From positions 806,001 through 870,000 of the forward strand of contig JAZGUH010000525.1 in assembly GCA_037893225.1 (NCBI GenBank): a stretch of 64,000 nt of DNA. Direction: 5' to 3'. The translations under genes and the position numbers were made by a program. The DNA comes from Hippasteria phrygiana. Lineage: Eukaryota; Echinodermata; Asteroidea; Valvatida; Goniasteridae. Below are positions 24,335-36,859 of the stretch, in pieces (position 1 is the stretch's first letter; every line of letters begins with the position of its first letter). The notes under the pieces were generated by a model. The model did no database searches. It was given only the letters and a program-made list of their open reading frames with translations, and was not told where the DNA came from.

Positions 24335-26654
24335 CGGGAAGAAAATAAACATTGCGAGGTTTGAATTTTCTCCACAAGTGTTAACTCTAAGAAGCCGCCG
24401 ATAATTGCAACATGTAGCGCCAGATCTAAGCTATCCATACCTGTCAAAATTACTGAATTTGGTTGATATTTCATGCAATTATGAATGAGTAAAGCAAGTC
24501 CATACCCCAGGGAATTTGACAGGCATGGAGCAATAAATAAAAGGTAATCTGCACACAGATGGTGGCCGGGAAGAAAATAAACATTGCGAGGTTTGAATTT
24601 TCTCCACAAGTGTTAACTCTAAGAAGCCGCCGATAATTGCAACATGTAGCGCCAGATCTAAGCTATCCATACATGTCAAAATTACTGTATTTGGTTGATA
24701 TTTCATGCAATTATGAATGAGTAGAGCAAGTCCATACCCCAGGGAATTTGACAGGCATGGAGCAATAAATAGACGGTAACATGTACACAGATGTTGGCCG
24801 GAAAGAAAATAAACATTGCGAGGTTTGAATTTTATCCACAAGTTTTAACTCTAGGAAGCCGCCAATGATTGCAACATGTAGCGCCAGATCTAAGCTATCC
24901 ATACATGTCAAAATTACTGTATTTGGTTGATATTTCATGCAATTATGAATGAGTAGAGCAAGTCCATACCCCAGGGAATTTGACAGGCATGGAGCAATAA
25001 ATAGAAGGTAATGTGCACACAGATGTTGGCCGGAAAGAAAATAAACATTGCGAGGTTTGAATTTTCTCCACAAGTGTTAACTCTAAGAAGCCGCCGATAA
25101 TTGCAACATGTAGCGCCAGATCTAAGCTATCCATACATGTCAAAATTACTTAATTTGGTTGATATTTCATGCAATTATGAATGAGTAAAGCAAGTCCATA
25201 CCCCAGGGAATTTGACAGGCATGGAGCAATAAATAGAAGGTAATATGCACACAGATGGTGGCCGGGAAGAAAATAAACATTGCGAGGTTTGAATTTTCTC
25301 CACAAGTGTTAACTCTAAGAAGCCGCCGATAATTGCAACATGTAGCGCCAGATCTAAGCTATCCATACATGTCAAAATTACTGAATTTGGTTGATATTTC
25401 ATGCAATTATGAATGAGTAAAGCAAGTCCATACCCCAGGGAATTTGACAGGCATGGAGCAATAAATAGAAGGTAATATGCACACAGATGGTGGCCGGGAA
25501 GAAAATAAACATTGCGAGGTTTGAATTTTCTCCACAAGTGTTAACTCTAAGAAGCCGCCGATAATTGCAACATGTAGCGCCAGATCTAAGCTATCCATAC
25601 ATGTCAAAATTACTGAATTTGGTTGATATTTCATGCAATTATGAATGAGTAAAGCAAGTCCATACCCCAGGGAATTTGACAGGCATGGAGCAATAAATAA
25701 AAGGTAATCTGCACACAGATGGTGGCCGGGAAGAAAATAAACATTGCGAGGTTTGAATTTTCTCCACAAGTGTTAACTCTAAGAAGCCGCCGATAATTGC
25801 AACATGTAGCGCCAGATCTAAGCTATCCATACATGTCAAAATTACTGTATTTGGTTGATATTTCATGCAATTATGAATGAGTAGAGCAAGTCCATACCCC
25901 AGGGAATTTGACAGGCATGGAGCAATAAATAGACGGTAACATGTACACAGATGTTGGCCGGAAAGAAAATAAACATTGCGAGGTTTGAATTTTATCCACA
26001 AGTTTTAACTCTAGGAAGCCGCCAATGATTGCAACATGTAGCGCCAGATCTAAGCTATCCATACATGTCAAAATTACTGAATTTGGTTGATATTTCATGC
26101 AATTATGAATGAGTAGAGCAAGTCCATACCCCAGGGAATTTGACAGGCATGGAGCAATAAATAGAAGGTAATGTGCACACAGATGTTGGCCGGAAAGAAA
26201 ATAAACATTGCGAGGTTTGAATTTTCTCCACAAGTGTTAACTCTAAGAAGCCGCCGATAATTGCAACATGTAGCGCCAGATCTAAGCTATCCATACATGT
26301 CAAAATTACTTAATTTGGTTGATATTTCATGCAATTATGAATGAGTAAAGCAAGTCCATACCCCAGGGAATTTGACAGGCATGGAGCAATAAATAGAAGG
26401 TAATATGCACACAGATGGTGGCCGGGAAGAAAATAAACATTGCGAGGTTTGAATTTTCTCCACAAGTGTTAACTCTAAGAAGCCGCCGATAATTGCAACA
26501 TGTAGCGCCAGATCTAAGCTATCCATACATGTCAAAATTACTGAATTTGGTTGATATTTCATGCAATTATGAATGAGTAAAGCAAGTCCATACCCCAGGG
26601 AATTTGACAGGCATGGAGCAATAAATAAAAGGTAATCTGCACACAGATGGTGGC
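24335..26654 (+). repeat. Five-monomer repeat j-g-d-l-e and partial second copy
   Basis: After an e-like monomer (24,335-24,566, with private CCTGTC near 24,440), the order is j, g, d, l, e (24,567-25,726) and then j, g, d, e (25,727-26,654). The repeat step is 1,160 bp. The second g has TACTGAATTT where the first has TACTGTATTT. These are the first region II types along the window, before the a-k unit appears. Confidence 0.78.
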
Positions 26655-28044
26655 CGGGAAGAAAATAAACATTGCGAGGTTTGAATTTTCTCCACAAGTT
26701 TTAACTCTAAGAAGCCGCCGATAATTGCAACATGTAGCGCCAGATCTAAGCTATCCATACATGTCAAAATTACTGAATTTGGTTGATATTTCATGCAATT
26801 ATGAATGAGTAAAGCAAGTCATACCCTAGGGAATTTGACATGCATGGAGCAATAAATCGACGGTAACATGTACACAGATGTTGGCCGGAAAGAAAATAAA
26901 CATTGCGAGGTTTGAATTTTATCCACAAGTTTTAACTCTAGGAAGCCGCCAATGATTGCAACATGTAGCGCCAGATCTAAGCTATCCATATATGTCAAAA
27001 TTACTGTATTTGGTTGATATTTCATGCAATTATGAATGAGTAGAGCAAGTCCATACCCCAGGGAATTTGACAGGCATGGAGCAATAAATAGAAGGTAATG
27101 TGCACACAGATGTTGGCCGGAAAGAAAATAAACATTGCGAGGTTTGAATTTTCTCCACAAGTGTTAACTCTAAGAAGCCGCCGATAATTGCAACATGTAG
27201 CGCCAGATCTAAGCTATCCATACATGTCAAAATTACTGAATTTGGTTGATATTTCATGCAATTATGAATGAGTAAAGCAAGTCATACCCTAGGGAATTTG
27301 ACATGCATGGAGCAATAAATAGACGGTAACATGTACACAGATGTTGGCCGGGAAGAAAATAAACATTGCGAGGTTTGAATTTTCTCCACAAGTGTTAATT
27401 CTAAGAAGCCGCCGATAATTGCAACATGTAGCGCCAGATCTAAGCTATCCATACATGTCAAAATTACTGAATTTGGTTGATATTTCATGCAATTATGAAT
27501 GAGTAAAGCAAGTCCATACCCCAGGGAATTTGACAGGCATGGAGCAATAAATAGAAGGTAATATGCACACAGATGTTGGCCGGAAAGAAAATAAACATTG
27601 CGAGGTTTGAATTTTCTCCACAAGTTTTAACTCTAAGAAGCCGCCGATAATTGCAACATGTAGCGCCAGATCTAAGCTATCCATACATGTCAAAATTACT
27701 GAATTTGGTTGATATTTCATGCAATTATGAATGAGTAAAGCAAGTCCATACCCTAGGGAATTTGACATCCATGGAGCAATAAATAGACGGTAACATGTAC
27801 ACAGATGTTGGCCGGAAAGAAAATAAACATTGCGAGGTTTGAATGTTCTCCACAAGTTTTAACTCTAAGAAGCCGCCGATAATTGCAACATGTAGCGCCA
27901 GATCTAAGCTATCCATACATGTCAAAATTACTGAATTTGGTTGATATTTCATGCAATTATGAATGAGTAAAGCAAGTCCATACACCAGGGAATTTGACAT
28001 GCATGGAGCAATAAATCGACGGTAACATGTACACAGATGTTGGC
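25263..28044 (+). repeat. Block l-e-j-g-d-e-A-c-A-x-a-b, copy 1
   Basis: Twelve monomers (m110-m121) reappear in the same order at 51,243-54,024, a step of 25,980 bp (112 monomers less four bases for four A-type deletions). I saw small differences: GTTTTAAC here versus GTGTTAAC in the first A-type monomer, and TACTGAATTT versus TACTGTATTT in the g monomer. A third copy begins at 62,145 and is cut by the window end. It introduces A and x monomers, otherwise typical of region I, into region II. Confidence 0.82.
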
Positions 28045-29900
28045 CGGAAAGAAAATAAACATTGCGAGGTTTGAATTTTATCCACAAGTTTTAACTCTAG
28101 GAAGCCGCCAATGATTGCAACATGTAGCGCCAGATCTAAGCTATCCATATATGTCAAAATTACTGTATTTGGTTGATATTTCATGCAATTATGAATGAGT
28201 AGAGCAAGTCCATACCCCAGGGAATTTGACAGGCATGGAGCAATAAATAGAAGGTAATGTGCACACAGATGTTGGCCGGAAAGAAAATAAACATTGCGAG
28301 GTTTGAATTTTCTCCACAAGTGTTAACTCTAAGAAGCCGCCGATAATTGCAACATGTAGCGCCAGATCTAAGCTATCCATACATGTCAAAATTACTTAAT
28401 TTGGTTGATATTTCATGCAATTATGAATGAGTAAAGCAAGTCCATACCCCAGGGAATTTGACAGGCATGGAGCAATAAATAGAAGGTAATATGCACACAG
28501 ATGGTGGCCGGGAAGAAAATAAACATTGCGAGGTTTGAATTTTCTCCACAAGTGTTAACTCTAAGAAGCCGCCGATAATTGCAACATGTAGCGCCAGATC
28601 TAAGCTATCCATACATGTCAAAATTACTGAATTTGGTTGATATTTCATGCAATTATGAATGAGTAAAGCAAGTCCATACCCCAGGGAATTTGACAGGCAT
28701 GGAGCAATAAATAAAAGGTAATCTGCACACAGATGGTGGCCGGGAAGAAAATAAACATTGCGAGGTTTGAATTTTCTCCACAAGTGTTAACTCTAAGAAG
28801 CCGCCGATAATTGCAACATGTAGCGCCAGATCTAAGCTATCCATACATGTCAAAATTACTGAATTTGGTTGATATTTCATGCAATTATGAATGAGTAAAG
28901 CAAGTCCATACACCAGGGAATTTGACATGCATGGAGCAATAAATAGACGGTAACATGTACACAGATGTTGGCCGGAAAGAAAATAAACATTGCGAGGTTT
29001 GAATTTTATCCACAAGTTTTAACTCTAGGAAGCCGCCAATGATTGCAACATGTAGCGCCAGATCTAAGCTATCCATACATGTCAAAATTACTGTATTTGG
29101 TTGATATTTCATGCAATTATGAATGAGTAGAGCAAGTCCATACCCCAGGGAATTTGATAGGCATGGAGCAATAAATAGAAGGTAATGTGCACACAGATGT
29201 TGGCCGGAAAGAAAATAAACATTGCGAGGTTTGAATTTTCTCCACAAGTGTTAACTCTAAGAAGCCGCCGATAATTGCAACATGTAGCGCCAGATCTAAG
29301 CTATCCATACATGTCAAAATTACTGAATTTGGTTGATATTTCATGCAATTATGAAGGAGTAAAGCAAGTCCATACCCCAGGGAATTTGACAGGCATGGAG
29401 CAATAAATAGAAGGTAATATGCACACAGATGGTGGCCGGGAAGAAAATAAACATTGCGAGGTTTGAATTTTCTCCACAAGTGTTAACTCTAAGAAGCCGC
29501 CGATAATTGCAACATGTAGCGCCAGATCTAAGCTATCCATACATGTCAAAATTACTTAATTTGGTTGATATTTCATGCAATTATGAATGAGTAAAGCAAG
29601 TCCATACCCCAGGGAATTTGACAGGCATGGAGCAATAAATAGAAGGTAATATGCACACAGATGGTGGCCGGGAAGAAAATAAACATTGCGAGGTTTGAAT
29701 TTTCTCCACAAGTGTTAACTCTAAGAAGCCGCCGATAATTGCAACATGTAGCGCCAGATCTAAGCTATCCATACATGTCAAAATTACTGTATTTGGTTGA
29801 TATTTCATGCAATTATGAATGAGTAGAGCAAGTCCATACCCCAGGGAATTTGACAGGCATGGAGCAATAAATAGACGGTAACATGTACACAGATGTTGGC
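27581..29900 (+). repeat. 11-mer HOR, copy H1 (a-j, lacks k)
   Basis: Ten monomers, a to j in order (m120-m129). The next monomer is b-type, so k and the following a are missing at the junction. It carries two local markers: GATAGGC in the g monomer near 29,156 and GAAGGAG in the h monomer near 29,354. Confidence 0.83.
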
Positions 29901-32220
29901 CGGAAAGAAAATAAACATTGCGAGGTTTGAATGTTCTCCACAAGTTTTAACTCTAAGAAGCCGCCGATAATTGCAACATGTAGCGCCAGATCTAAGCTAT
30001 CCATACATGTCAAAATTACTGAATTTGGTTGATATTTCATGCAATTATGAATGAGTAAAGCAAGTCCATACACCAGGGAATTTGACATGCATGGAGCAAT
30101 AAATCGACGGTAACATGTACACAGATGTTGGCCGGAAAGAAAATAAACATTGCGAGGTTTGAATTTTATCCACAAGTTTTAACTCTAGGAAGCCGCCAAT
30201 GATTGCAACATGTAGCGCCAGATCTAAGCTATCCATATATGTCAAAATTACTGTATTTGGTTGATATTTCATGCAATTATGAATGAGTAGAGCAAGTCCA
30301 TACCCCAGGGAATTTGACAGGCATGGAGCAATAAATAGAAGGTAATGTGCACACAGATGTTGGCCGGAAAGAAAATAAACATTGCGAGGTTTGAATTTTC
30401 TCCACAAGTGTTAACTCTAAGAAGCCGCCGATAATTGCAACATGTAGCGCCAGATCTAAGCTATCCATACATGTCAAAATTACTTAATTTGGTTGATATT
30501 TCATGCAATTATGAATGAGTAAAGCAAGTCCATACCCCAGGGAATTTGACAGGCATGGAGCAATAAATAGAAGGTAATATGCACACAGATGGTGGCCGGG
30601 AAGAAAATAAACATTGCGAGGTTTGAATTTTCTCCACAAGTGTTAACTCTAAGAAGCCGCCGATAATTGCAACATGTAGCGCCAGATCTAAGCTATCCAT
30701 ACATGTCAAAATTACTGAATTTGGTTGATATTTCATGCAATTATGAATGAGTAAAGCAAGTCCATACCCCAGGGAATTTGACAGGCATGGAGCAATAAAT
30801 AAAAGGTAATCTGCACACAGATGGTGGCCGGGAAGAAAATAAACATTGCGAGGTTTGAATTTTCTCCACAAGTGTTAACTCTAAGAAGCCGCCGATAATT
30901 GCAACATGTAGCGCCAGATCTAAGCTATCCATACATGTCAAAATTACTGAATTTGGTTGATATTTCATGCAATTATGAATGAGTAAAGCAAGTCCATACA
31001 CCAGGGAATTTGACATGCATGGAGCAATAAATAGACGGTAACATGTACACAGATGTTGGCCGGAAAGAAAATAAACATTGCGAGGTTTGAATTTTATCCA
31101 CAAGTTTTAACTCTAGGAAGCCGCCAATGATTGCAACATGTAGCGCCAGATCTAAGCTATCCATACATGTCAAAATTACTGTATTTGGTTGATATTTCAT
31201 GCAATTATGAATGAGTAGAGCAAGTCCATACCCCAGGGAATTTGATAGGCATGGAGCAATAAATAGAAGGTAATGTGCACACAGATGTTGGCCGGAAAGA
31301 AAATAAACATTGCGAGGTTTGAATTTTCTCCACAAGTGTTAACTCTAAGAAGCCGCCGATAATTGCAACATGTAGCGCCAGATCTAAGCTATCCATACAT
31401 GTCAAAATTACTGAATTTGGTTGATATTTCATGCAATTATGAAGGAGTAAAGCAAGTCCATACCCCAGGGAATTTGACAGGCATGGAGCAATAAATAGAA
31501 GGTAATATGCACACAGATGGTGGCCGGGAAGAAAATAAACATTGCGAGGTTTGAATTTTCTCCACAAGTGTTAACTCTAAGAAGCCGCCGATAATTGCAA
31601 CATGTAGCGCCAGATCTAAGCTATCCATACATGTCAAAATTACTTAATTTGGTTGATATTTCATGCAATTATGAATGAGTAAAGCAAGTCCATACCCCAG
31701 GGAATTTGACAGGCATGGAGCAATAAATAGAAGGTAATATGCACACAGATGGTGGCCGGGAAGAAAATAAACATTGCGAGGTTTGAATTTTCTCCACAAG
31801 TGTTAACTCTAAGAAGCCGCCGATAATTGCAACATGTAGCGCCAGATCTAAGCTATCCATACATGTCAAAATTACTGTATTTGGTTGATATTTCATGCAA
31901 TTATGAATGAGTAGAGCAAGTCCATACCCCAGGGAATTTGACAGGCATGGAGCAATAAATAGACGGTAACATGTACACAGATGTTGGCCGGAAAGAAAAT
32001 AAACATTGCGAGGTTTGAATTTTATCCACAAGTTTTAACTCTAGGAAGCCGCCAATGATTGCAACATGTAGCGCCAGATCTAAGCTATCCATACATGTCA
32101 AAATTACTGTATTTGGTTGATATTTCATGCAATTATGAATGAGTAAAGCAAGTCCATACCCCAGGGAATTTGACAGGCATGGAGCAATAAATAGAAGGTA
32201 ATATGCACACAGATGTTGGC
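29901..32220 (+). repeat. 11-mer HOR, copy H2 (b-k, lacks a)
   Basis: Ten monomers, b to k (m130-m139). It shares the rare GATAGGC (near 31,244) and GAAGGAG (near 31,442) markers with H1 at a step of 2,088 bp (nine monomers), so it is a recent copy of H1. Every later g monomer has GACAGGC. Confidence 0.83.
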
Positions 32221-34307
32221 CGGAAAGAAAATAAACATTGCGAGGTTTGAATTTTCTCCACAAGTTTTAACTCTAAGAAGCCGCCGATAATTGCAACATG
32301 TAGCGCCAGATCTAAGCTATCCATACATGTCAAAATTACTGAATTTGGTTGATATTTCATGCAATTATGAATGAGTAAAGCAAGTCCATACCCTAGGGAA
32401 TTTGACATCCATGGAGCAATAAATAGACGGTAACATGTACACAGATGTTGGCCGGAAAGAAAATAAACATTGCGAGGTTTGAATGTTCTCCACAAGTTTT
32501 AACTCTAAGAAGCCGCCGATAATTGCAACATGTAGCGCCAGATCTAAGCTATCCATACATGTCAAAATTACTGAATTTGGTTGATATTTCATGCAATTAT
32601 GAATGAGTAAAGCAAGTCCATACACCAGGGAATTTGACATGCATGGAGCAATAAATCGACGGTAACATGTACACAGATGTTGGCCGGAAAGAAAATAAAC
32701 ATTGCGAGGTTTGAATTTTATCCACAAGTTTTAACTCTAGGAAGCCGCCAATGATTGCAACATGTAGCGCCAGATCTAAGCTATCCATATATGTCAAAAT
32801 TACTGTATTTGGTTGATATTTCATGCAATTATGAATGAGTAGAGCAAGTCCATACCCCAGGGAATTTGACAGGCATGGAGCAATAAATAGAAGGTAATGT
32901 GCACACAGATGTTGGCCGGAAAGAAAATAAACATTGCGAGGTTTGAATTTTCTCCACAAGTGTTAACTCTAAGAAGCCGCCGATAATTGCAACATGTAGC
33001 GCCAGATCTAAGCTATCCATACATGTCAAAATTACTTAATTTGGTTGATATTTCATGCAATTATGAATGAGTAAAGCAAGTCCATACCCCAGGGAATTTG
33101 ACAGGCATGGAGCAATAAATAGAAGGTAATATGCACACAGATGGTGGCCGGGAAGAAAATAAACATTGCGAGGTTTGAATTTTCTCCACAAGTGTTAACT
33201 CTAAGAAGCCGCCGATAATTGCAACATGTAGCGCCAGATCTAAGCTATCCATACATGTCAAAATTACTGAATTTGGTTGATATTTCATGCAATTATGAAT
33301 GAGTAAAGCAAGTCCATACCCCAGGGAATTTGACAGGCATGGAGCAATAAATAAAAGGTAATCTGCACACAGATGGTGGCCGGGAAGAAAATAAACATTG
33401 CGAGGTTTGAATTTTCTCCACAAGTGTTAACTCTAAGAAGCCGCCGATAATTGCAACATGTAGCGCCAGATCTAAGCTATCCATACATGTCAAAATTACT
33501 GAATTTGGTTGATATTTCATGCAATTATGAATGAGTAAAGCAAGTCCATACACCAGGGAATTTGACATGCATGGAGCAATAAATAGACGGTAACATGTAC
33601 ACAGATGTTGGCCGGAAAGAAAATAAACATTGCGAGGTTTGAATTTTATCCACAAGTTTTAACTCTAGGAAGCCGCCAATGATTGCAACATGTAGCGCCA
33701 GATCTAAGCTATCCATATATGTCAAAATTACTGTATTTGGTTGATATTTCATGCAATTATGAATGAGTAGAGCAAGTCCATACCCCAGGGAATTTGACAG
33801 GCATGGAGCAATAAATAGAAGGTAATGTGCACACAGATGTTGGCCGGAAAGAAAATAAACATTGCGAGGTTTGAATTTTCTCCACAAGTGTTAACTCTAA
33901 GAAGCCGCCGATAATTGCAACATGTAGCGCCAGATCTAAGCTATCCATACATGTCAAAATTACTGAATTTGGTTGATATTTCATGCAATTATGAATGAGT
34001 AAAGCAAGTCATACCCTAGGGAATTTGACATGCATGGAGCAATAAATAGACGGTAACATGTACACAGATGTTGGCCGGGAAGAAAATAAACATTGCGAGG
34101 TTTGAATTTTCTCCACAAGTGTTAATTCTAAGAAGCCGCCGATAATTGCAACATGTAGCGCCAGATCTAAGCTATCCATACATGTCAAAATTACTGAATT
34201 TGGTTGATATTTCATGCAATTATGAATGAGTAAAGCAAGTCCATACCCCAAGGAATTTGACAGGCATGGAGCAATAAATAGAAGGTAATATGCACACAGA
34301 TGTTGGC
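32221..34307 (+). repeat. 11-mer HOR, copy H3 (a-f) plus c-like, A and x monomers
   Basis: a to f (32,221-33,612) are followed by a c-like monomer with CCATATATG (33,613-33,844), an A-type 231-bp monomer (33,845-34,075) and an x monomer (34,076-34,307, private CCCCAAGG near 34,248). The last three match 26,886-27,580. The unit breaks off after f and rejoins before a, giving a nine-monomer step to the next copy. Confidence 0.8.
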
Positions 34308-36859
34308 CGGAAAGAAAATAAACATTGCGAGGTTTGAATTTTCTCCACAAGTTTTAACTCTAAGAAGCCGCCGATAATTGCAACATGTAGCGCCAGATCT
34401 AAGCTATCCATACATGTCAAAATTACTGAATTTGGTTGATATTTCATGCAATTATGAATGAGTAAAGCAAGTCCATACCCTAGGGAATTTGACATCCATG
34501 GAGCAATAAATAGACGGTAACATGTACACAGATGTTGGCCGGAAAGAAAATAAACATTGCGAGGTTTGAATGTTCTCCACAAGTTTTAACTCTAAGAAGC
34601 CGCCGATAATTGCAACATGTAGCGCCAGATCTAAGCTATCCATACATGTCAAAATTACTGAATTTGGTTGATATTTCATGCAATTATGAATGAGTAAAGC
34701 AAGTCCATACACCAGGGAATTTGACATGCATGGAGCAATAAATCGACGGTAACATGTACACAGATGTTGGCCGGAAAGAAAATAAACATTGCGAGGTTTG
34801 AATTTTATCCACAAGTTTTAACTCTAGGAAGCCGCCAATGATTGCAACATGTAGCGCCAGATCTAAGCTATCCATATATGTCAAAATTACTGTATTTGGT
34901 TGATATTTCATGCAATTATGAATGAGTAGAGCAAGTCCATACCCCAGGGAATTTGACAGGCATGGAGCAATAAATAGAAGGTAATGTGCACACAGATGTT
35001 GGCCGGAAAGAAAATAAACATTGCGAGGTTTGAATTTTCTCCACAAGTGTTAACTCTAAGAAGCCGCCGATAATTGCAACATGTAGCGCCAGATCTAAGC
35101 TATCCATACATGTCAAAATTACTTAATTTGGTTGATATTTCATGCAATTATGAATGAGTAAAGCAAGTCCATACCCCAGGGAATTTGACAGGCATGGAGC
35201 AATAAATAGAAGGTAATATGCACACAGATGGTGGCCGGGAAGAAAATAAACATTGCGAGGTTTTCATTTTCTCCACAAGTGTTAACTCTAAGAAGCCGCC
35301 GATAATTGCAACATGTAGCGCCAGATCTAAGCTATCCATACATGTCAAAATTACTGAATTTGGTTGATATTTCATGCAATTATGAATGAGTAAAGCAAGT
35401 CCATACCCCAGGGAATTTGACAGGCATGGAGCAATAAATAAAAGGTAATCTGCACACAGATGGTGGCCGGGAAGAAAATAAACATTGCGAGGTTTGAATT
35501 TTCTCCACAAGTGTTAACTCTAAGAAGCCGCCGATAATTGCAACATGTAGCGCCAGATCTAAGCTATCCATACATGTCAAAATTACTGAATTTGGTTGAT
35601 ATTTCATGCAATTATGAATGAGTAAAGCAAGTCCATACACCAGGGAATTTGACATGCATGGAGCAATAAATAGACGGTAACATGTACACAGATGTTGGCC
35701 GGAAAGAAAATAAACATTGCGAGGTTTGAATTTTATCCACAAGTTTTAACTCTAGGAAGCCGCCAATGATTGCAACATGTAGCGCCAGATCTAAGCTATC
35801 CATACTTGTCAAAATTACTGTATTTGGTTGATATTTCATGCAATTATGAATGAGTAGAGCAAGTCCATACCCCAGGGAATTTGACAGGCATGGAGCAATA
35901 AATAGAAGGTAATGTGCACACAGATGTTGGCCGGAAAGAAAATAAACATTGCGAGGTTTGAATTTTCTCCACAAGTGTTAACTCTAAGAAGCCGCCGATA
36001 ATTGCAACATGTAGCGCCAGATCTAAGCTATCCATACATGTCAAAATTACTGAATTTGGTTGATATTTCATGCAATTATGAAGGAGTAAAGCAAGTCCAT
36101 ACCCCAGGGAATTTGACAGGCATGGAGCAATAAATAGAAGGTAATATGCACACAGATGGTGGCCGGGAAGAAAATAAACATTGCGAGGTTTGAATTTTCT
36201 CCACAAGTGTTAACTCTAAGAAGCCGCCGATAATTGCAACATGTAGCGCCAGATCTAAGCTATCCATACATGTCAAAATTACTTAATTTGGTTGATATTT
36301 CATGCAATTATGAATGAGTAAAGCAAGTCCATACCCCAGGGAATTTGACAGGCATGGAGCAATAAATAGAAGGTAATATGCACACAGATGGTGGCCGGGA
36401 AGAAAATAAACATTGCGAGGTTTGAATTGTCTCCACAAGTGTTAACTCTAAGAAGCCGCCGATAATTGCAACATGTAGCGCCAGATCTAAGCTATCCATA
36501 CATGTCAAAATTACTGTATTTGGTTGATATTTCATGCAATTATGAATGAGTAGAGCAAGTCCATACCCCAGGGAATTTGACAGGCATGGAGCAATAAATA
36601 GACGGTAACATGTACACAGATGTTGGCCGGAAAGAAAATAAACATTGCGAGGTTTGAATTTTATCCACAAGTTTTAACTCTAGGAAGCCGCCAATGATTG
36701 CAACATGTAGCGCCAGATCTAAGCTATCCATACATGTCAAAATTACTGTATTTGGTTGATATTTCATGCAATTATGAATGAGTAAAGCAAGTCCATACCC
36801 CAGGGAATTTGACAGGCATGGAGCAATAAATAGAAGGTAATATGCACACAGATGTTGGC
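34308..36859 (+). repeat. 11-mer HOR, copy H4 (complete a-k, 2,552 bp)
   Basis: This is the first complete 11-monomer unit in the window. Compared with H5, I found four changed bases: the adjacent pair at 35,264-35,265 (TTTTCATTTT for TTTGAATTTT), 35,806 (ACTTGTC for ACATGTC) and 36,429 (AATTGTCTCC for AATTTTCTCC). The last is shared with H6. Confidence 0.92.
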
